Positions 51,479 to 59,898 of a DNA stretch of 64,000 bases are shown one piece after another. Both the position numbers and the translations under genes were made by a program. The stretch is from Allopontixanthobacter sediminis (lineage in GTDB: Bacteria; Pseudomonadota; Alphaproteobacteria; Sphingomonadales; Sphingomonadaceae). The notes beneath the pieces were generated by a model. It ran no database searches. It was not told the origin of the DNA and saw nothing but the letters and a program-made list of their open reading frames with translations. The stretch is taken from positions 320,501 to 384,500 of the forward strand of contig NZ_WTYL01000003.1 in NCBI RefSeq assembly GCF_009828115.1. The letters run 5' to 3'. Within the stretch, counting starts at the first letter, position 1. Each line of letters starts with the position of its first letter.

Positions 51479-52187
51479 TACCTCGGGCGGGCCGATACGG
51501 ATTGCGCTGGTCGGCGCAACCGGGATGATCGGACGCGCGGTCGTGGAAGCGTGCATCGGGCGCGAGGACGTGCGGCTGGTCGCCATAGCCCGCCGCGAAA
51601 TGAAGCTGCCCGTTGGCGCCAAAATGGAATTGTTCGTCGCCGATCCGGCGAAGTGGGAAGAAGTGCTCGAGGCCGTCAAACCCCAGGTGATGATCAACGC
51701 GCTGGGCACGACGCTAAAGAAATCGGGCGGCGACGAGGACGTTTTTCGCGCGGTGGACCAGGAACTGGTGCTTGATGTGGCCCGCGCGGCCCACCGGCAG
51801 GGTGTGCAGCGGTTCATCTCGGTAAGTTCGGTAGGAGCGCACATACTGGCCAAGACATTCTACCTTCAGGTCAAGGGCGAGGTCGAGCGTGATCTGGCCA
51901 AGGTCGGGTTCCGGCGGCTAGATATCCTCCGACCCAGCCTGCTTCGCGGTGCGCGTCTAGATGACCTGCGTTTCGCCGAAAGGCTGGGAATGATAGCGTC
52001 ACCACTAGGCAATCTGATGCTGCAGGGCGGCTACCGGAAATACCGCGCGGTGGAGACCGATACGGTGGCGGACGCCGCCCTGGCACTTTCGCTGACCAAG
52101 CCCGGCGGCAAATTTGCACACGAACACGATGCAATCTTGCGAGCTGCCAATTCGCTGCCGCAACCCGAAACCGGGCCGATGGCTTGA
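51471..52187 (+). CDS. NAD(P)-binding protein, TIP30/HTATIP2-like atypical SDR
   Basis: 238 residues. IRIALVGATGMIGRAVVEA is the dinucleotide loop; INALGTTLKKSGG and RFISVSSVGA follow, then FYLQVKGEVERDL with a YxxxK pair, and LDILRPSLLRG. The sequence resembles the small TIP30-like or YbjT-type group. Enzymatic role unknown. It overlaps the dGTPase gene by 8 bp. Confidence 0.88.
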   Translation: MFSTSGGPIRIALVGATGMIGRAVVEACIGREDVRLVAIARREMKLPVGAKMELFVADPAKWEEVLEAVKPQVMINALGTTLKKSGGDEDVFRAVDQELVLDVARAAHRQGVQRFISVSSVGAHILAKTFYLQVKGEVERDLAKVGFRRLDILRPSLLRGARLDDLRFAERLGMIASPLGNLMLQGGYRKYRAVETDTVADAALALSLTKPGGKFAHEHDAILRAANSLPQPETGPMA

Positions 52188-52218
52188 GGGGTTGCGCGGC
52201 CAGATAGGAACTTACGAT

Positions 52219-52671
52219 ATGTGGCAGACACTATTCGGCGCGGTGAACATAGTCGCGCTGATTGGCTGGGTCTTCCTGATCCTCCTCCCGCATAAGCCGC
52301 TGCCGCTGACCGCGGTCCTGTATCTTGGCGTGGGGCTGCTTTGCCTCGTCTACACGGCAGGTCTGATAGCGCTCATGAGCGGGATCGCCGATGCCGGAGT
52401 GGGCGGATTGAAGGCCGATTTTTCTTCAATCGAAGGCGTACGCGCCATTTTCGCCTCGGATGGCGGTGTCACCGTCGGCTGGACACACTATCTGGCGTTC
52501 GATCTTTTCACCGGGCTATGGATTGCGCGGGATGCCGATGCGAAGGGATTTTCGCGGATCGTGCAGGCGCCGGTGCTGCTGGCCACGCTGGTCGCGGGTC
52601 CGGCCGGGTTGCTCGTCTGGCTCATCATTCGTGAACGGCGCGCGAGGACGCACGGCCGCATGAAAACCTAG
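52219..52671 (+). CDS. ABA4-like membrane protein
   Basis: 150 residues with about four membrane helices (QTLFGAVNIVALIGWVFLIL, TAVLYLGVGLLCLVYTAGLI, and two near the C-terminus). GWTHYLAFDLFTGLWIARDA is the most characteristic segment of the ABA4-like family; plant ABA4 acts in neoxanthin synthesis. In carotenoid-rich sphingomonads a link to xanthophylls is possible but unproven. ATG 52219 starts cleanly at MWQTLFGAVN. Confidence 0.85.
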   Translation: MWQTLFGAVNIVALIGWVFLILLPHKPLPLTAVLYLGVGLLCLVYTAGLIALMSGIADAGVGGLKADFSSIEGVRAIFASDGGVTVGWTHYLAFDLFTGLWIARDADAKGFSRIVQAPVLLATLVAGPAGLLVWLIIRERRARTHGRMKT

Positions 52672-52704
52672 TTGAAGGTTCGAAATCAAAGATGCCCAAA
52701 CGCA

Positions 52705-52733
52705 AGCGCCCGCCGGAATTTCCGACGGGCGCT
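52705..52733 (-). terminator. Hairpin after the entericidin and ABA4-like genes
   Basis: An 8-bp stem agcgcccg/cgggcgct (52705-52712 with 52726-52733) with an inner cgg/ccg pair. It lies between convergent genes; the minus-strand side is followed by a weak T tract (tttgggcatctttg). Confidence 0.55.
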
Positions 52734-52760
52734 CATGCGACCATAATTATAGGGGAACGA

Positions 52761-52889
52761 TCAGATGGCGCGGTCGCCAGCCTCACCAACCGATTCGATG
52801 TCTTCACCGACACCCTTGACCGTGTTGCAGGCAGCAGTCGTGATCGTCATTGCTGCAATGCCGACTGCGATGAGAAATTTCCGTGTCAT
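52761..52889 (-). CDS. Entericidin-type small lipoprotein
   Basis: 42 residues, easily missed. MTRKFLIAVGIAAMTITTAA-C is a lipoprotein signal with Cys21; the mature part NTVKGVGEDIESVGEAG is the amphipathic helix of EcnA/EcnB-like proteins. Ribosome site ggaga before ATG 52889. In E. coli entericidins form an antidote/toxin pair in stationary phase; here a single copy is present. Envelope or outer-membrane location expected. Confidence 0.85.
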   Translation of the reverse strand: MTRKFLIAVGIAAMTITTAACNTVKGVGEDIESVGEAGDRAI

Positions 52890-52960
52890 CGTTCGTTCTC
52901 CGAATCTCGGCCCGATCTTGGGCCATCAGGCATACAACCATCCGTTAGATCGACGGTTCC

Positions 52961-53881
52961 CTAATCTGGCAACATTTGGCGCGCCTCAAGCTCGGTTCGC
53001 CGCTTTCTAGTCAAAAAGTGCTCGCGCCAGGCGATCGTAACCCCAGCGGCGATGATCAGTGGCGCGCCGATCCAAGTCGAAGCAGGGGGCAGATGTTCGA
53101 ACACCGCCCAGCCGAACAATGTGGCCCAGATAATTGCGGAATAATCCATCACGATCACCGTGGAGACTGTTCCTACCCGCAGCGCCGCTGTGAGCAGGAA
53201 TTGTCCGAGAATGCCGAATAACGCGAGCCCTGCCAACAAGCTCCACTGATAGGGCGTGTGCTGCTGCGCAACGAAGGGCATCGCCAGCGCGAGGATCGGA
53301 GTGGTGAAGGCCGAGAAGTAGAAGACGATCGTAAGCGGATGCTCGGTCTTGCCGAGATCGCGGATCTGGATCGAGATCAGTGCGATCATGAATGCCGCGC
53401 CGATCGCTACCAGCGCGCCGTATAGCCGAATGTCGCCGCCGCCGGGCTGTGCGATGATCACGACGCCGGCAAATCCCAGGATAACTGCAGCCCAGCGGTA
53501 CGGTCCGACCTGTTCCCGCAGCAAAATCGCCGACAGGATTACCGCCCAGATGGCGGAGGTGAAGCCGAACGTTGTCGCTTCCGCGAGGGGAAGTAGCAGT
53601 ACCCCCCCGAAATTAAGCACCATGCCGACTATTCCGTAAGCGGCGCGCTTGCCGTGGAGCGCCATCCGGTCGGTTTTCAGCAACAGCATTCGCCCGCTGA
53701 AGTAAAACCAGCCAGCCAGCAGGGGGATTGTCACGACCTGCCGCCAGAACAGTATTTCGAGCAGGTGCACGCCGCTTTCGCCAAGCAGCTTAACGAACAC
53801 CAGCATCAGTGACAGCACCAGTGCCGCGCCCAGCCTGATTACCAATGCGAATAGCGGTCTCTGCTGCGGCCCGTCGGTCAT
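52961..53881 (-). CDS. EamA/DMT-superfamily transporter
   Basis: 306 residues, about 10 helices in two EamA repeats. PLAEATTFGFTSAIWAVILS in the first repeat and GTVSTVIVMDYSAIIWATLF in the second are the typical helix 4 and helix 9 segments. Drug/metabolite exporters of this type cannot be assigned a substrate by sequence. Upstream of the entericidin gene in the same direction, with 71 bp between. Confidence 0.9.
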   Translation of the reverse strand: MTDGPQQRPLFALVIRLGAALVLSLMLVFVKLLGESGVHLLEILFWRQVVTIPLLAGWFYFSGRMLLLKTDRMALHGKRAAYGIVGMVLNFGGVLLLPLAEATTFGFTSAIWAVILSAILLREQVGPYRWAAVILGFAGVVIIAQPGGGDIRLYGALVAIGAAFMIALISIQIRDLGKTEHPLTIVFYFSAFTTPILALAMPFVAQQHTPYQWSLLAGLALFGILGQFLLTAALRVGTVSTVIVMDYSAIIWATLFGWAVFEHLPPASTWIGAPLIIAAGVTIAWREHFLTRKRRTELEARQMLPD

Positions 53882-53979
53882 GGGTCCGCATTAGGCGAGG
53901 GCCGGATTTGTTCAAGCCGCCATTGCCGCCGGTCTGGTGGTTGCCGAACCGCTATCCAGCCGCCATATCGCGCGGCGCG

Positions 53980-54210
53980 ATGAGCGTGCATGAATTCCTG
54001 ACATTCGCCAGCGAGGCGGACATTGTGGGCCTTTGGGGCCTCGCGATGCTGGTGCTTGCCGTCGTATCGCTGATTGCCGAGCGCAGACGTATGAAGCGCA
54101 CCCGAATTGACCGCATCGGCTGGGTACCGTGGACCAATATTTTCATGATCAGCGCCATTATCGGCATGGGGCTGCTGGCCCTGGCCGCCAAGGGAATACT
54201 GGCAGGGTAG
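53980..54210 (+). CDS. Small membrane protein, two helices
   Basis: 76 residues from ATG 53980 (MSVHEFLTFASEADIVGLWG). Helices IVGLWGLAMLVLAVVSLIA and NIFMISAIIGMGLLALAA are joined by a basic loop (ERRRMKRTRIDRIG). No family recognised. It is divergent from the EamA gene and convergent on cpaF, with 22 bp between stops. Confidence 0.65.
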   Translation: MSVHEFLTFASEADIVGLWGLAMLVLAVVSLIAERRRMKRTRIDRIGWVPWTNIFMISAIIGMGLLALAAKGILAG

Positions 54211-54232
54211 GCTGCCAGCCCGGGAGCCTTTT

Positions 54233-55765
54233 TTAAAGGCAGGCTTCTAGAAACGCCTGGTCGAACCCGTATTGGCGGGCTTTTTCCAGAGTGTAGGGGC
54301 GCAGGCCGGAGGCACGGTATTCGCCGATGATCTTGCCGTCTTCGCTCTCGTCCAGGTATTCGAACTTGAACAATTCCTGCGTCACAATCACGTCGCCTTC
54401 CATCCCGATGACTTCGGTGATGTTGGTCGTGCGTCGCGAACCGTCACGCAGACGCTTTACCTGGACGATCAAATCGACCGATTCCGCGATCTGCCGCGAA
54501 ATGGCTTCCTTCGGGATCTTGATGTCCCCCATCAGGATCATGTTTTCCATACGGCCGAGGCACTCGCGCGGGCTGTTGGCGTGGAGCGTACACATCGAAC
54601 CGTCGTGGCCGGTGTTCATCGCGGCGAGCAGATCGAAACATTCCGCTCCGCGAATTTCGCCCAGGATAATCCGGTCCGGGCGCATACGCAGCGCGTTCTT
54701 CACGAGGTCTCCGATAGTGATCGCACCCTGTCCTTCGAGGTTTGGCGGGCGAGTTTCCAGCGGCAGCCAGTGCGGCTGCTGCAGGCGAAGTTCGGCAGCA
54801 TCTTCGATCGTCAGCACGCGTTCGCCGGGATCGATCATCTTTGACAGGGCGTTGAGCATCGTGGTCTTGCCCGAGCCTGTACCGCCCGAAATCACGATGT
54901 TCATGCGGCTGGCACCAGCGACCTTGAGCGCGGTTGCCATCTTCTCGCTCATGGAACCGAAGTCCTTGAGCATGTCGATGGTGATCGGCTTTTCGGAAAA
55001 TTTACGAATTGAGATGGCAGTGCCGCGCAGCGACAGCGGTGGCACAATCACGTTCACACGCGAACCGTCCTTGAGACGGGCATCGGCCAGCGGTGTGGTC
55101 TGGTCGACGCGGCGGCCGACCTGGTTCACGATCCGCTGCGCGATCTGGAACAGGTGCTGTTCGTCGCGGAATTGGATCGGGGCGAGGGTAAGCTTGCCCT
55201 TGCGTTCGATGTAGGTCTGGTCCGGACCGTTGACCATGATGTCGGAAATCTCCGGATCCTGGAGCAGTTCTTCCAGCGGACCGAAGCCAAGCAGCTCGTC
55301 GATCAGGACCTTTTCGAGCGCAAATTGCTCGCGCCTGTTGAGCGTGATCTTCAGTTCGGCAAGAACTTCGAGGATGATCGGACGGAATTCTTCGGACAAC
55401 TCGTCCTTTGTCAGCGTCGCAGCCGCCTCAGGATCGACCCGTTCGAGTAGGCGCGGCAGCACCTGTTCCTTGATCTTGTGGACGCTCGCTTCGAAACCTG
55501 CCGGGCCCGCAGCTGGTTCCATGACATTGTTGGCCCGGTCCGCCAGGCGGGTCATCGCATCGGCTTTTATTGGCTGCGCGTTTTCGCCGATGTCGACTTC
55601 GACGCCTTCACCAGGGAGCGGCGGAAACTGCTCACCGCCGGACGCTTTGGCCGAACGGTTCTGCCCCGAGCCATCGCCGCCCTTCATGGGCTTCGCGACC
55701 CCGAATGCCGGACGTCCGCCAGCAGTCATGCCCGCTGGCCCGTTCTTGCGTCCGAATGCACTCAT
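54233..55765 (-). CDS. cpaF: CpaF/TadA-type secretion ATPase
   Basis: 510 residues. Type II/IV secretion ATPase of the Flp/Tad pilus group. After a low-complexity N-terminus (about 75 residues) come the N-terminal domain (ISDIMVNGPDQTYIERKGKL) and the ATPase core: Walker A SGGTGSGKTTMLNAL, Asp box LTIEDAAELRL, Walker B RIILGEIRGAE and His box CTLHANSP. It powers assembly or retraction of tight-adherence pili. No other tad/cpa gene is in the surrounding 10 kb, so it is separated from its pilus cluster or serves another system. Confidence 0.95.
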   Translation of the reverse strand: MSAFGRKNGPAGMTAGGRPAFGVAKPMKGGDGSGQNRSAKASGGEQFPPLPGEGVEVDIGENAQPIKADAMTRLADRANNVMEPAAGPAGFEASVHKIKEQVLPRLLERVDPEAAATLTKDELSEEFRPIILEVLAELKITLNRREQFALEKVLIDELLGFGPLEELLQDPEISDIMVNGPDQTYIERKGKLTLAPIQFRDEQHLFQIAQRIVNQVGRRVDQTTPLADARLKDGSRVNVIVPPLSLRGTAISIRKFSEKPITIDMLKDFGSMSEKMATALKVAGASRMNIVISGGTGSGKTTMLNALSKMIDPGERVLTIEDAAELRLQQPHWLPLETRPPNLEGQGAITIGDLVKNALRMRPDRIILGEIRGAECFDLLAAMNTGHDGSMCTLHANSPRECLGRMENMILMGDIKIPKEAISRQIAESVDLIVQVKRLRDGSRRTTNITEVIGMEGDVIVTQELFKFEYLDESEDGKIIGEYRASGLRPYTLEKARQYGFDQAFLEACL

Positions 55766-55878
55766 TCTATCGTCCCCACACCTATATAGTCCGCACGCAT
55801 CCTCACTGGATCTCAGGGGATACCTTATGGGTGTTAATCAAAAATGGTAAACAAGTCGCAAAGGACAGCAAGGCGGTG

Positions 55879-56946
55879 TCAATTTTCGGCTCGCTGCGTG
55901 GTGGGCTCAAACTCGTTCCGGTAGAGCGCCGCAGTCTCGCGCACTACTCTACCCCAACTGTAATAGGTCGCACTTGCGGCGATCGACCTTCCGATAAACC
56001 CAGCCCGCGCTTCCGGGCTCCAGGCGTTCAGGTCGGCAATCTTGTCCGCCCATGCGTCGGCGTCCCCGCTCGGGAGCAGGAAGCCGGTCTCTCCACCGAT
56101 GACCGCCTCGCTTAGGCCGCCGCAGTCGGCTGCCAGAACTATGCCCCCCGCAGAGGCCGCTTCGCAGGCTATGAGGCCGAAGCCTTCGAATTCGCCGTTT
56201 GCCAGTTCAAGGTTGGGGAGAACCACGCAGAGCGCTGCGCCATAAGCTTCGGCCAACCCTTCAGGGTCGAGCTTGCCAAGATAGCGCACCCGTCGATGGT
56301 CGAGCGCTGTTTCTTCTGCCGCGTCCCACCTAGTTCCCGCGACTTCCAGCGTGATGTGTGCCGGTAACCTGTCCAATACGTTCTCGACGAACCAGCGGAG
56401 ACCTTTCCGGCGCACCAAGCGGCCTGCGAACAGGATCGTCCGGCGCGGCGGTGAACTTGGGGTAATGCGCGAAATATCGGTAGCGAGGGCGACAATCGCA
56501 GTCCGCTGCCAGCCGTTTTCATGGCAGGCCGCTTCGGTGGCAGAGGAATTGGCGATCACCCGGGCATCGGGGAGCAGTTTACTGCCAAGCTTCAGATATG
56601 CGCCGTATAGCCGGCCTCTAATTCCGCCGCGACGGGGATAAGATACGTCGGTACCATGTGCGGACAAGATGACGCGGTTCCGCTTTCTTGCTAGCAGGCC
56701 GGCCGGCCATAATGCCATGTCTGCAACATGGATCACGTCGGGAGCATCGCTGAGGGCCATCCATTGCCGAAGGACCTTGAACGGGAACCACAGCAATGCG
56801 ACAGCGGAAGGCGGGCTACCGTCAGCATTGCCTGGCAGGGCAGCGATTTCGAGACGGTGAGTTTTCGCCAGTTCTTCCGTCAGGCGCAGGCAATACGTTT
56901 CCATCCCGCCCATTGCCGGTGCCCATTTGCGGGTGACGAACAGCAC
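55879..56946 (-). CDS. Glycosyltransferase family 4 (GT-B), start uncertain
   Basis: 355 residues if GTG 56946 is used. GT4 features: LFVTRKWAPAMGGMETY at the N-terminus, HVADMALWPAGLLAR, ILFAGRLVRRKGLRW (donor domain) and the E-x7-E signature GEFEGFGLIACEAASAGG. It transfers a nucleotide-sugar to a lipid or growing glycan. A strong gaggagg lies 11 nt before CTG 56964 and 29 nt before the GTG, so a CTG start is also possible. Third gene of the operon with the GT39-like and GT2 genes; 56 bp after the GT39-like stop. Confidence 0.88.
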   Translation of the reverse strand: MLFVTRKWAPAMGGMETYCLRLTEELAKTHRLEIAALPGNADGSPPSAVALLWFPFKVLRQWMALSDAPDVIHVADMALWPAGLLARKRNRVILSAHGTDVSYPRRGGIRGRLYGAYLKLGSKLLPDARVIANSSATEAACHENGWQRTAIVALATDISRITPSSPPRRTILFAGRLVRRKGLRWFVENVLDRLPAHITLEVAGTRWDAAEETALDHRRVRYLGKLDPEGLAEAYGAALCVVLPNLELANGEFEGFGLIACEAASAGGIVLAADCGGLSEAVIGGETGFLLPSGDADAWADKIADLNAWSPEARAGFIGRSIAASATYYSWGRVVRETAALYRNEFEPTTQRAEN

Positions 56947-57002
56947 CGATTGCCGGGATATCAGGTATTGCCCCGCCTCCTCGTTGCCTAATTGCTGCGG
57001 AG

Positions 57003-58661
57003 TCAGAAGCCGGTCCAGAAAAGTCCCTCCAGTTCGGGCTTGTCGGTTCGGCTGCGGTCTTCTCCCCACAGCAATTCGCTTTCTTCCGATAGAGCGGACA
57101 GCTTTATCGCGCCCCGTACTAGCGTGATCGTCTGGCCGTCCCTGTACATCTTGCCGTTCACCGTAACCGGCCCGCCATTCACTGTGTAGGGACCGGGCAC
57201 CCTCAGTTCCACCCGGCGGGTTTCTCCAGCTTCCAGCTGCTGGCCAGCCAGCCACAGGGGGCCCCAGTAATGCACATAACTGCCGCGCACGGAGGCTTCG
57301 TCTTTGGGTAGGAATATCCCAGTCGGCGCGTCGCTGCGGAGGAGGCTGGTTAGCATGGGATCGTTTTCCACCACCAGCGGGACCGGACCTTTCGCCATTG
57401 CCTGTGCGTATATCGGAACTCCGCGATTACGGTAGATCTCCATCCCCCACGGGGTCATGAACCCGTTACCCTTCGTGAAAGTGGGAAGCATGTAGGACAT
57501 GTCGAAGTAGGTCGTGCCGGATGGGAACATGGTATCGGCCATCTCGAGGATCTGGCGTTGCTTGTCGATACGGCTTTCTCCATCGATCGACCATATGAAC
57601 ACCGCGTTGGCCGTCAGAATTAGCGCCACAAACGCCTCTGCATAACGCTTCAGGACCAACGGGATCGATACGGCGCAAGCGGCTGCGACCGGGGGCAGCA
57701 TGAACGCGTAATAATAGGGCGCGGTGTTGTGATAGAACAGCGGCGTCAAGACGGGGGCAATCAGTCCGGCCAGTGCGATCCGCTCCGACAGGGGGCGGGA
57801 CTTTTCCCTCAGCCGGCCGGGGACAAGCAGGATCAGCAGGGCCAGCGGCATCGCAAACAGCACTGCCTTGACAGCGATGAACCAATATGGAGGTACGCCG
57901 AGGGAAAACATCTTCGACCCGGACGCGCCGATCATCGCTGCAGCTTGCGGCGCGTCCGGCTTCGTGATTCCGGACGAATGCAGGAGATAGGTGATCCCGA
58001 ACACCGCCAAACCAGCCGTTCCGGCCAGCGCGATACGCATCGCCATCGCCGCCGAACCGTTTGCGTCCCGCCAGCGCAGCCAGGCGAGGCCAGCGAACGC
58101 GGGCAGGTAGAGGGCGACCTTGATCGTCACCATCAGCGACCATCCCGTCAACAGTCCGAACACCAGGATCGACCAAGCGTTCATCCTGCTGCGGACGAGG
58201 ATCGCCATTGCAGAAGTAAGCAACGCCGCCGCCAAGGGATCGGTACGGAAGGAGAAGCCGTGCTGCAGGACAAAGCCGGCAGACAGATAAGCCAGCGCAC
58301 AGAGAAGGGCTGTTTGCTGGTCCGCAAACCGTCGGGCAATTGCCGCAATCGAAGCCACGGTTATGATTTCGCACGCGAACATCACTATGCGGCCAGCGAC
58401 GATCCGATCGACTTCCGAACCAGGCAACAGCGTCAGCCATTCGAACAGCCGCGTGTGGATGGTTTGCAGACCGCGTTCGAGCTGCCCGTTCGCGAACCGT
58501 TCGACTTCGGCGTAATAGTAGAACTCATCCCAGTTAATCGCGCGGGTAAACACCAGCGAGAACTGCAGCGCCAAGACGATGAAACTGCCGGCCAGCGGCA
58601 GAGTACGCGTATCGAAGCTTGCGAATCTGCGGCTGACTGCGCCCAGTGTTGCCGTGGTCAT
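57003..58661 (-). CDS. Membrane glycosyltransferase, ArnT/GT39-like
   Basis: 552 residues: about 11 membrane helices then a soluble C-terminal domain of about 160 residues. The first loop has NWDEFYYYAEVERF, the Asp-Glu of GT-C enzymes, and SAGFVLQHGFSFRTDPLAAA follows. Such enzymes move sugars from polyprenyl-phosphate to a lipid or protein in the periplasm. The neighbouring GT2 could make the polyprenyl-phosphate sugar. Start coupled to GT2 by ATGA (58658-58661). Confidence 0.87.
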   Translation of the reverse strand: MTTATLGAVSRRFASFDTRTLPLAGSFIVLALQFSLVFTRAINWDEFYYYAEVERFANGQLERGLQTIHTRLFEWLTLLPGSEVDRIVAGRIVMFACEIITVASIAAIARRFADQQTALLCALAYLSAGFVLQHGFSFRTDPLAAALLTSAMAILVRSRMNAWSILVFGLLTGWSLMVTIKVALYLPAFAGLAWLRWRDANGSAAMAMRIALAGTAGLAVFGITYLLHSSGITKPDAPQAAAMIGASGSKMFSLGVPPYWFIAVKAVLFAMPLALLILLVPGRLREKSRPLSERIALAGLIAPVLTPLFYHNTAPYYYAFMLPPVAAACAVSIPLVLKRYAEAFVALILTANAVFIWSIDGESRIDKQRQILEMADTMFPSGTTYFDMSYMLPTFTKGNGFMTPWGMEIYRNRGVPIYAQAMAKGPVPLVVENDPMLTSLLRSDAPTGIFLPKDEASVRGSYVHYWGPLWLAGQQLEAGETRRVELRVPGPYTVNGGPVTVNGKMYRDGQTITLVRGAIKLSALSEESELLWGEDRSRTDKPELEGLFWTGF

Positions 58662-59668
58662 CCTGCGGCCTTGCGCGGAGGGATTTCGACGCCGGCCTGC
58701 TCGCTGCGATTGCTCGATTGCCGGTCAGCCTTGTCGTGAAGTTCCCGGATTTCCGTCAGCGCCGTCTCCAGCAATTTGCGGTTTGCGGAGACGAGATCGG
58801 CCAGCACGCCGAGGATTGCAACCAGCGAACCAAGGATCAGGAGCGACCCGCCAATGACCAGCGACTGGATATGGCCGCCGCCGTCGCCTAGCGCCCAAAA
58901 CCACAGGAAACGCAAAATCGGCATCAGGCCCAGCAGCGCGATCAACATGCCGCCGCCAACGAACGCCCGCAGTGGATTGTAGGTGGTATAGGCCCGGGCA
59001 ATCGTAATACCGGTATTGACAATGAACCGGGGGATGGAACTGAATAGCCGTGAAGGACGCGGAGTCGCATGCGTCCGGATCGGCACGCTGGTGATTGCCA
59101 GCCGTTTGCGTCCGGCCTGGATTAGCATGTCCGTGGTGTAACTGAAGTCGGTCGTAATGTTGATCTGCTGGGCTGCAGCGCGGGAAATGGCACGGAATCC
59201 GCTGACTGCATCGCCGATATCGGTGCAAGACAATCGCCGGACAACGCCGCTCCCGAGGCGTTGCAGACGGCGCTTGAGGGGCCCGAAATGCTCGTTGTTT
59301 GCCACACCCCGGTCGCCGATGACGATGTCGGCCCGCTGCGCCACGATGGGTGCGACCAGCAGCGCGATATCCGCGCCTTCGTACTGCCCGTCGGCATCGG
59401 TGTTGACGATAATGTCCGCGCCTTCGGCCAGGGCCGTTTTCAGGCCGGAGCGAAAGGCGGCGGCGAGGCCCCGATTGCGGCGGTGGCGCACGATATGGTG
59501 CACGCCCCACAGGCGGGCGATCTCCGAAGTCCGGTCGTGGCTGCCATCATCGATCACCAGGATTTCAATCGTGTCGATCCCGGCAATCACGCGCGGGATC
59601 GCCGCCAGCGTTGCCGGCAAATCGTCCGCTTCATTGTAGCAGGGTATCTGGACAATCAGTTTGGTCAC
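58658..59668 (-). CDS. Glycosyltransferase family 2, DPM1/ArnC-like
   Basis: 336 residues from GTG 59668, with ggagg 6-7 nt upstream. The GT-A domain begins LIVQIPCYNEADDLPATL; EILVIDDGSHDRT and NTDADGQYEGADI (DxD-type) are the nucleotide-sugar motifs. Two C-terminal membrane helices (GGGMLIALLGLMPILRF and GGSLLILGSLVAILGVLADL) match polyprenyl-phosphate sugar synthases. First gene of the three-gene glycosyltransferase operon. Confidence 0.92.
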   Translation of the reverse strand: MTKLIVQIPCYNEADDLPATLAAIPRVIAGIDTIEILVIDDGSHDRTSEIARLWGVHHIVRHRRNRGLAAAFRSGLKTALAEGADIIVNTDADGQYEGADIALLVAPIVAQRADIVIGDRGVANNEHFGPLKRRLQRLGSGVVRRLSCTDIGDAVSGFRAISRAAAQQINITTDFSYTTDMLIQAGRKRLAITSVPIRTHATPRPSRLFSSIPRFIVNTGITIARAYTTYNPLRAFVGGGMLIALLGLMPILRFLWFWALGDGGGHIQSLVIGGSLLILGSLVAILGVLADLVSANRKLLETALTEIRELHDKADRQSSNRSEQAGVEIPPRKAAG

Positions 59669-59898
59669 TCGGCCTCCGGCGCGCTCGGACGATCTTGCCT
59701 TTCGGGGCACAATCCGGCGTTCATGATGGGCAAAATGGCGGGCAGGTTTTAAGGAAGCGTAAACTACGCTTGGAAATCTTATCCTTACCCTGACCCCGCC
59801 TGCTCTGACGCTTCGCCGCGTAACCTCGCGCCGCGACCCTATGGACACCGCCCAATGAACCAATTCGTCCGACATACCTGCTGCATTGGAACTGACCT

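Noticed and set aside
52679-52700. tRNA-like ggttcgaaatc sequence
   Set aside because: The T-loop-like string is isolated; no cloverleaf arms or acceptor pairing can be drawn around it.
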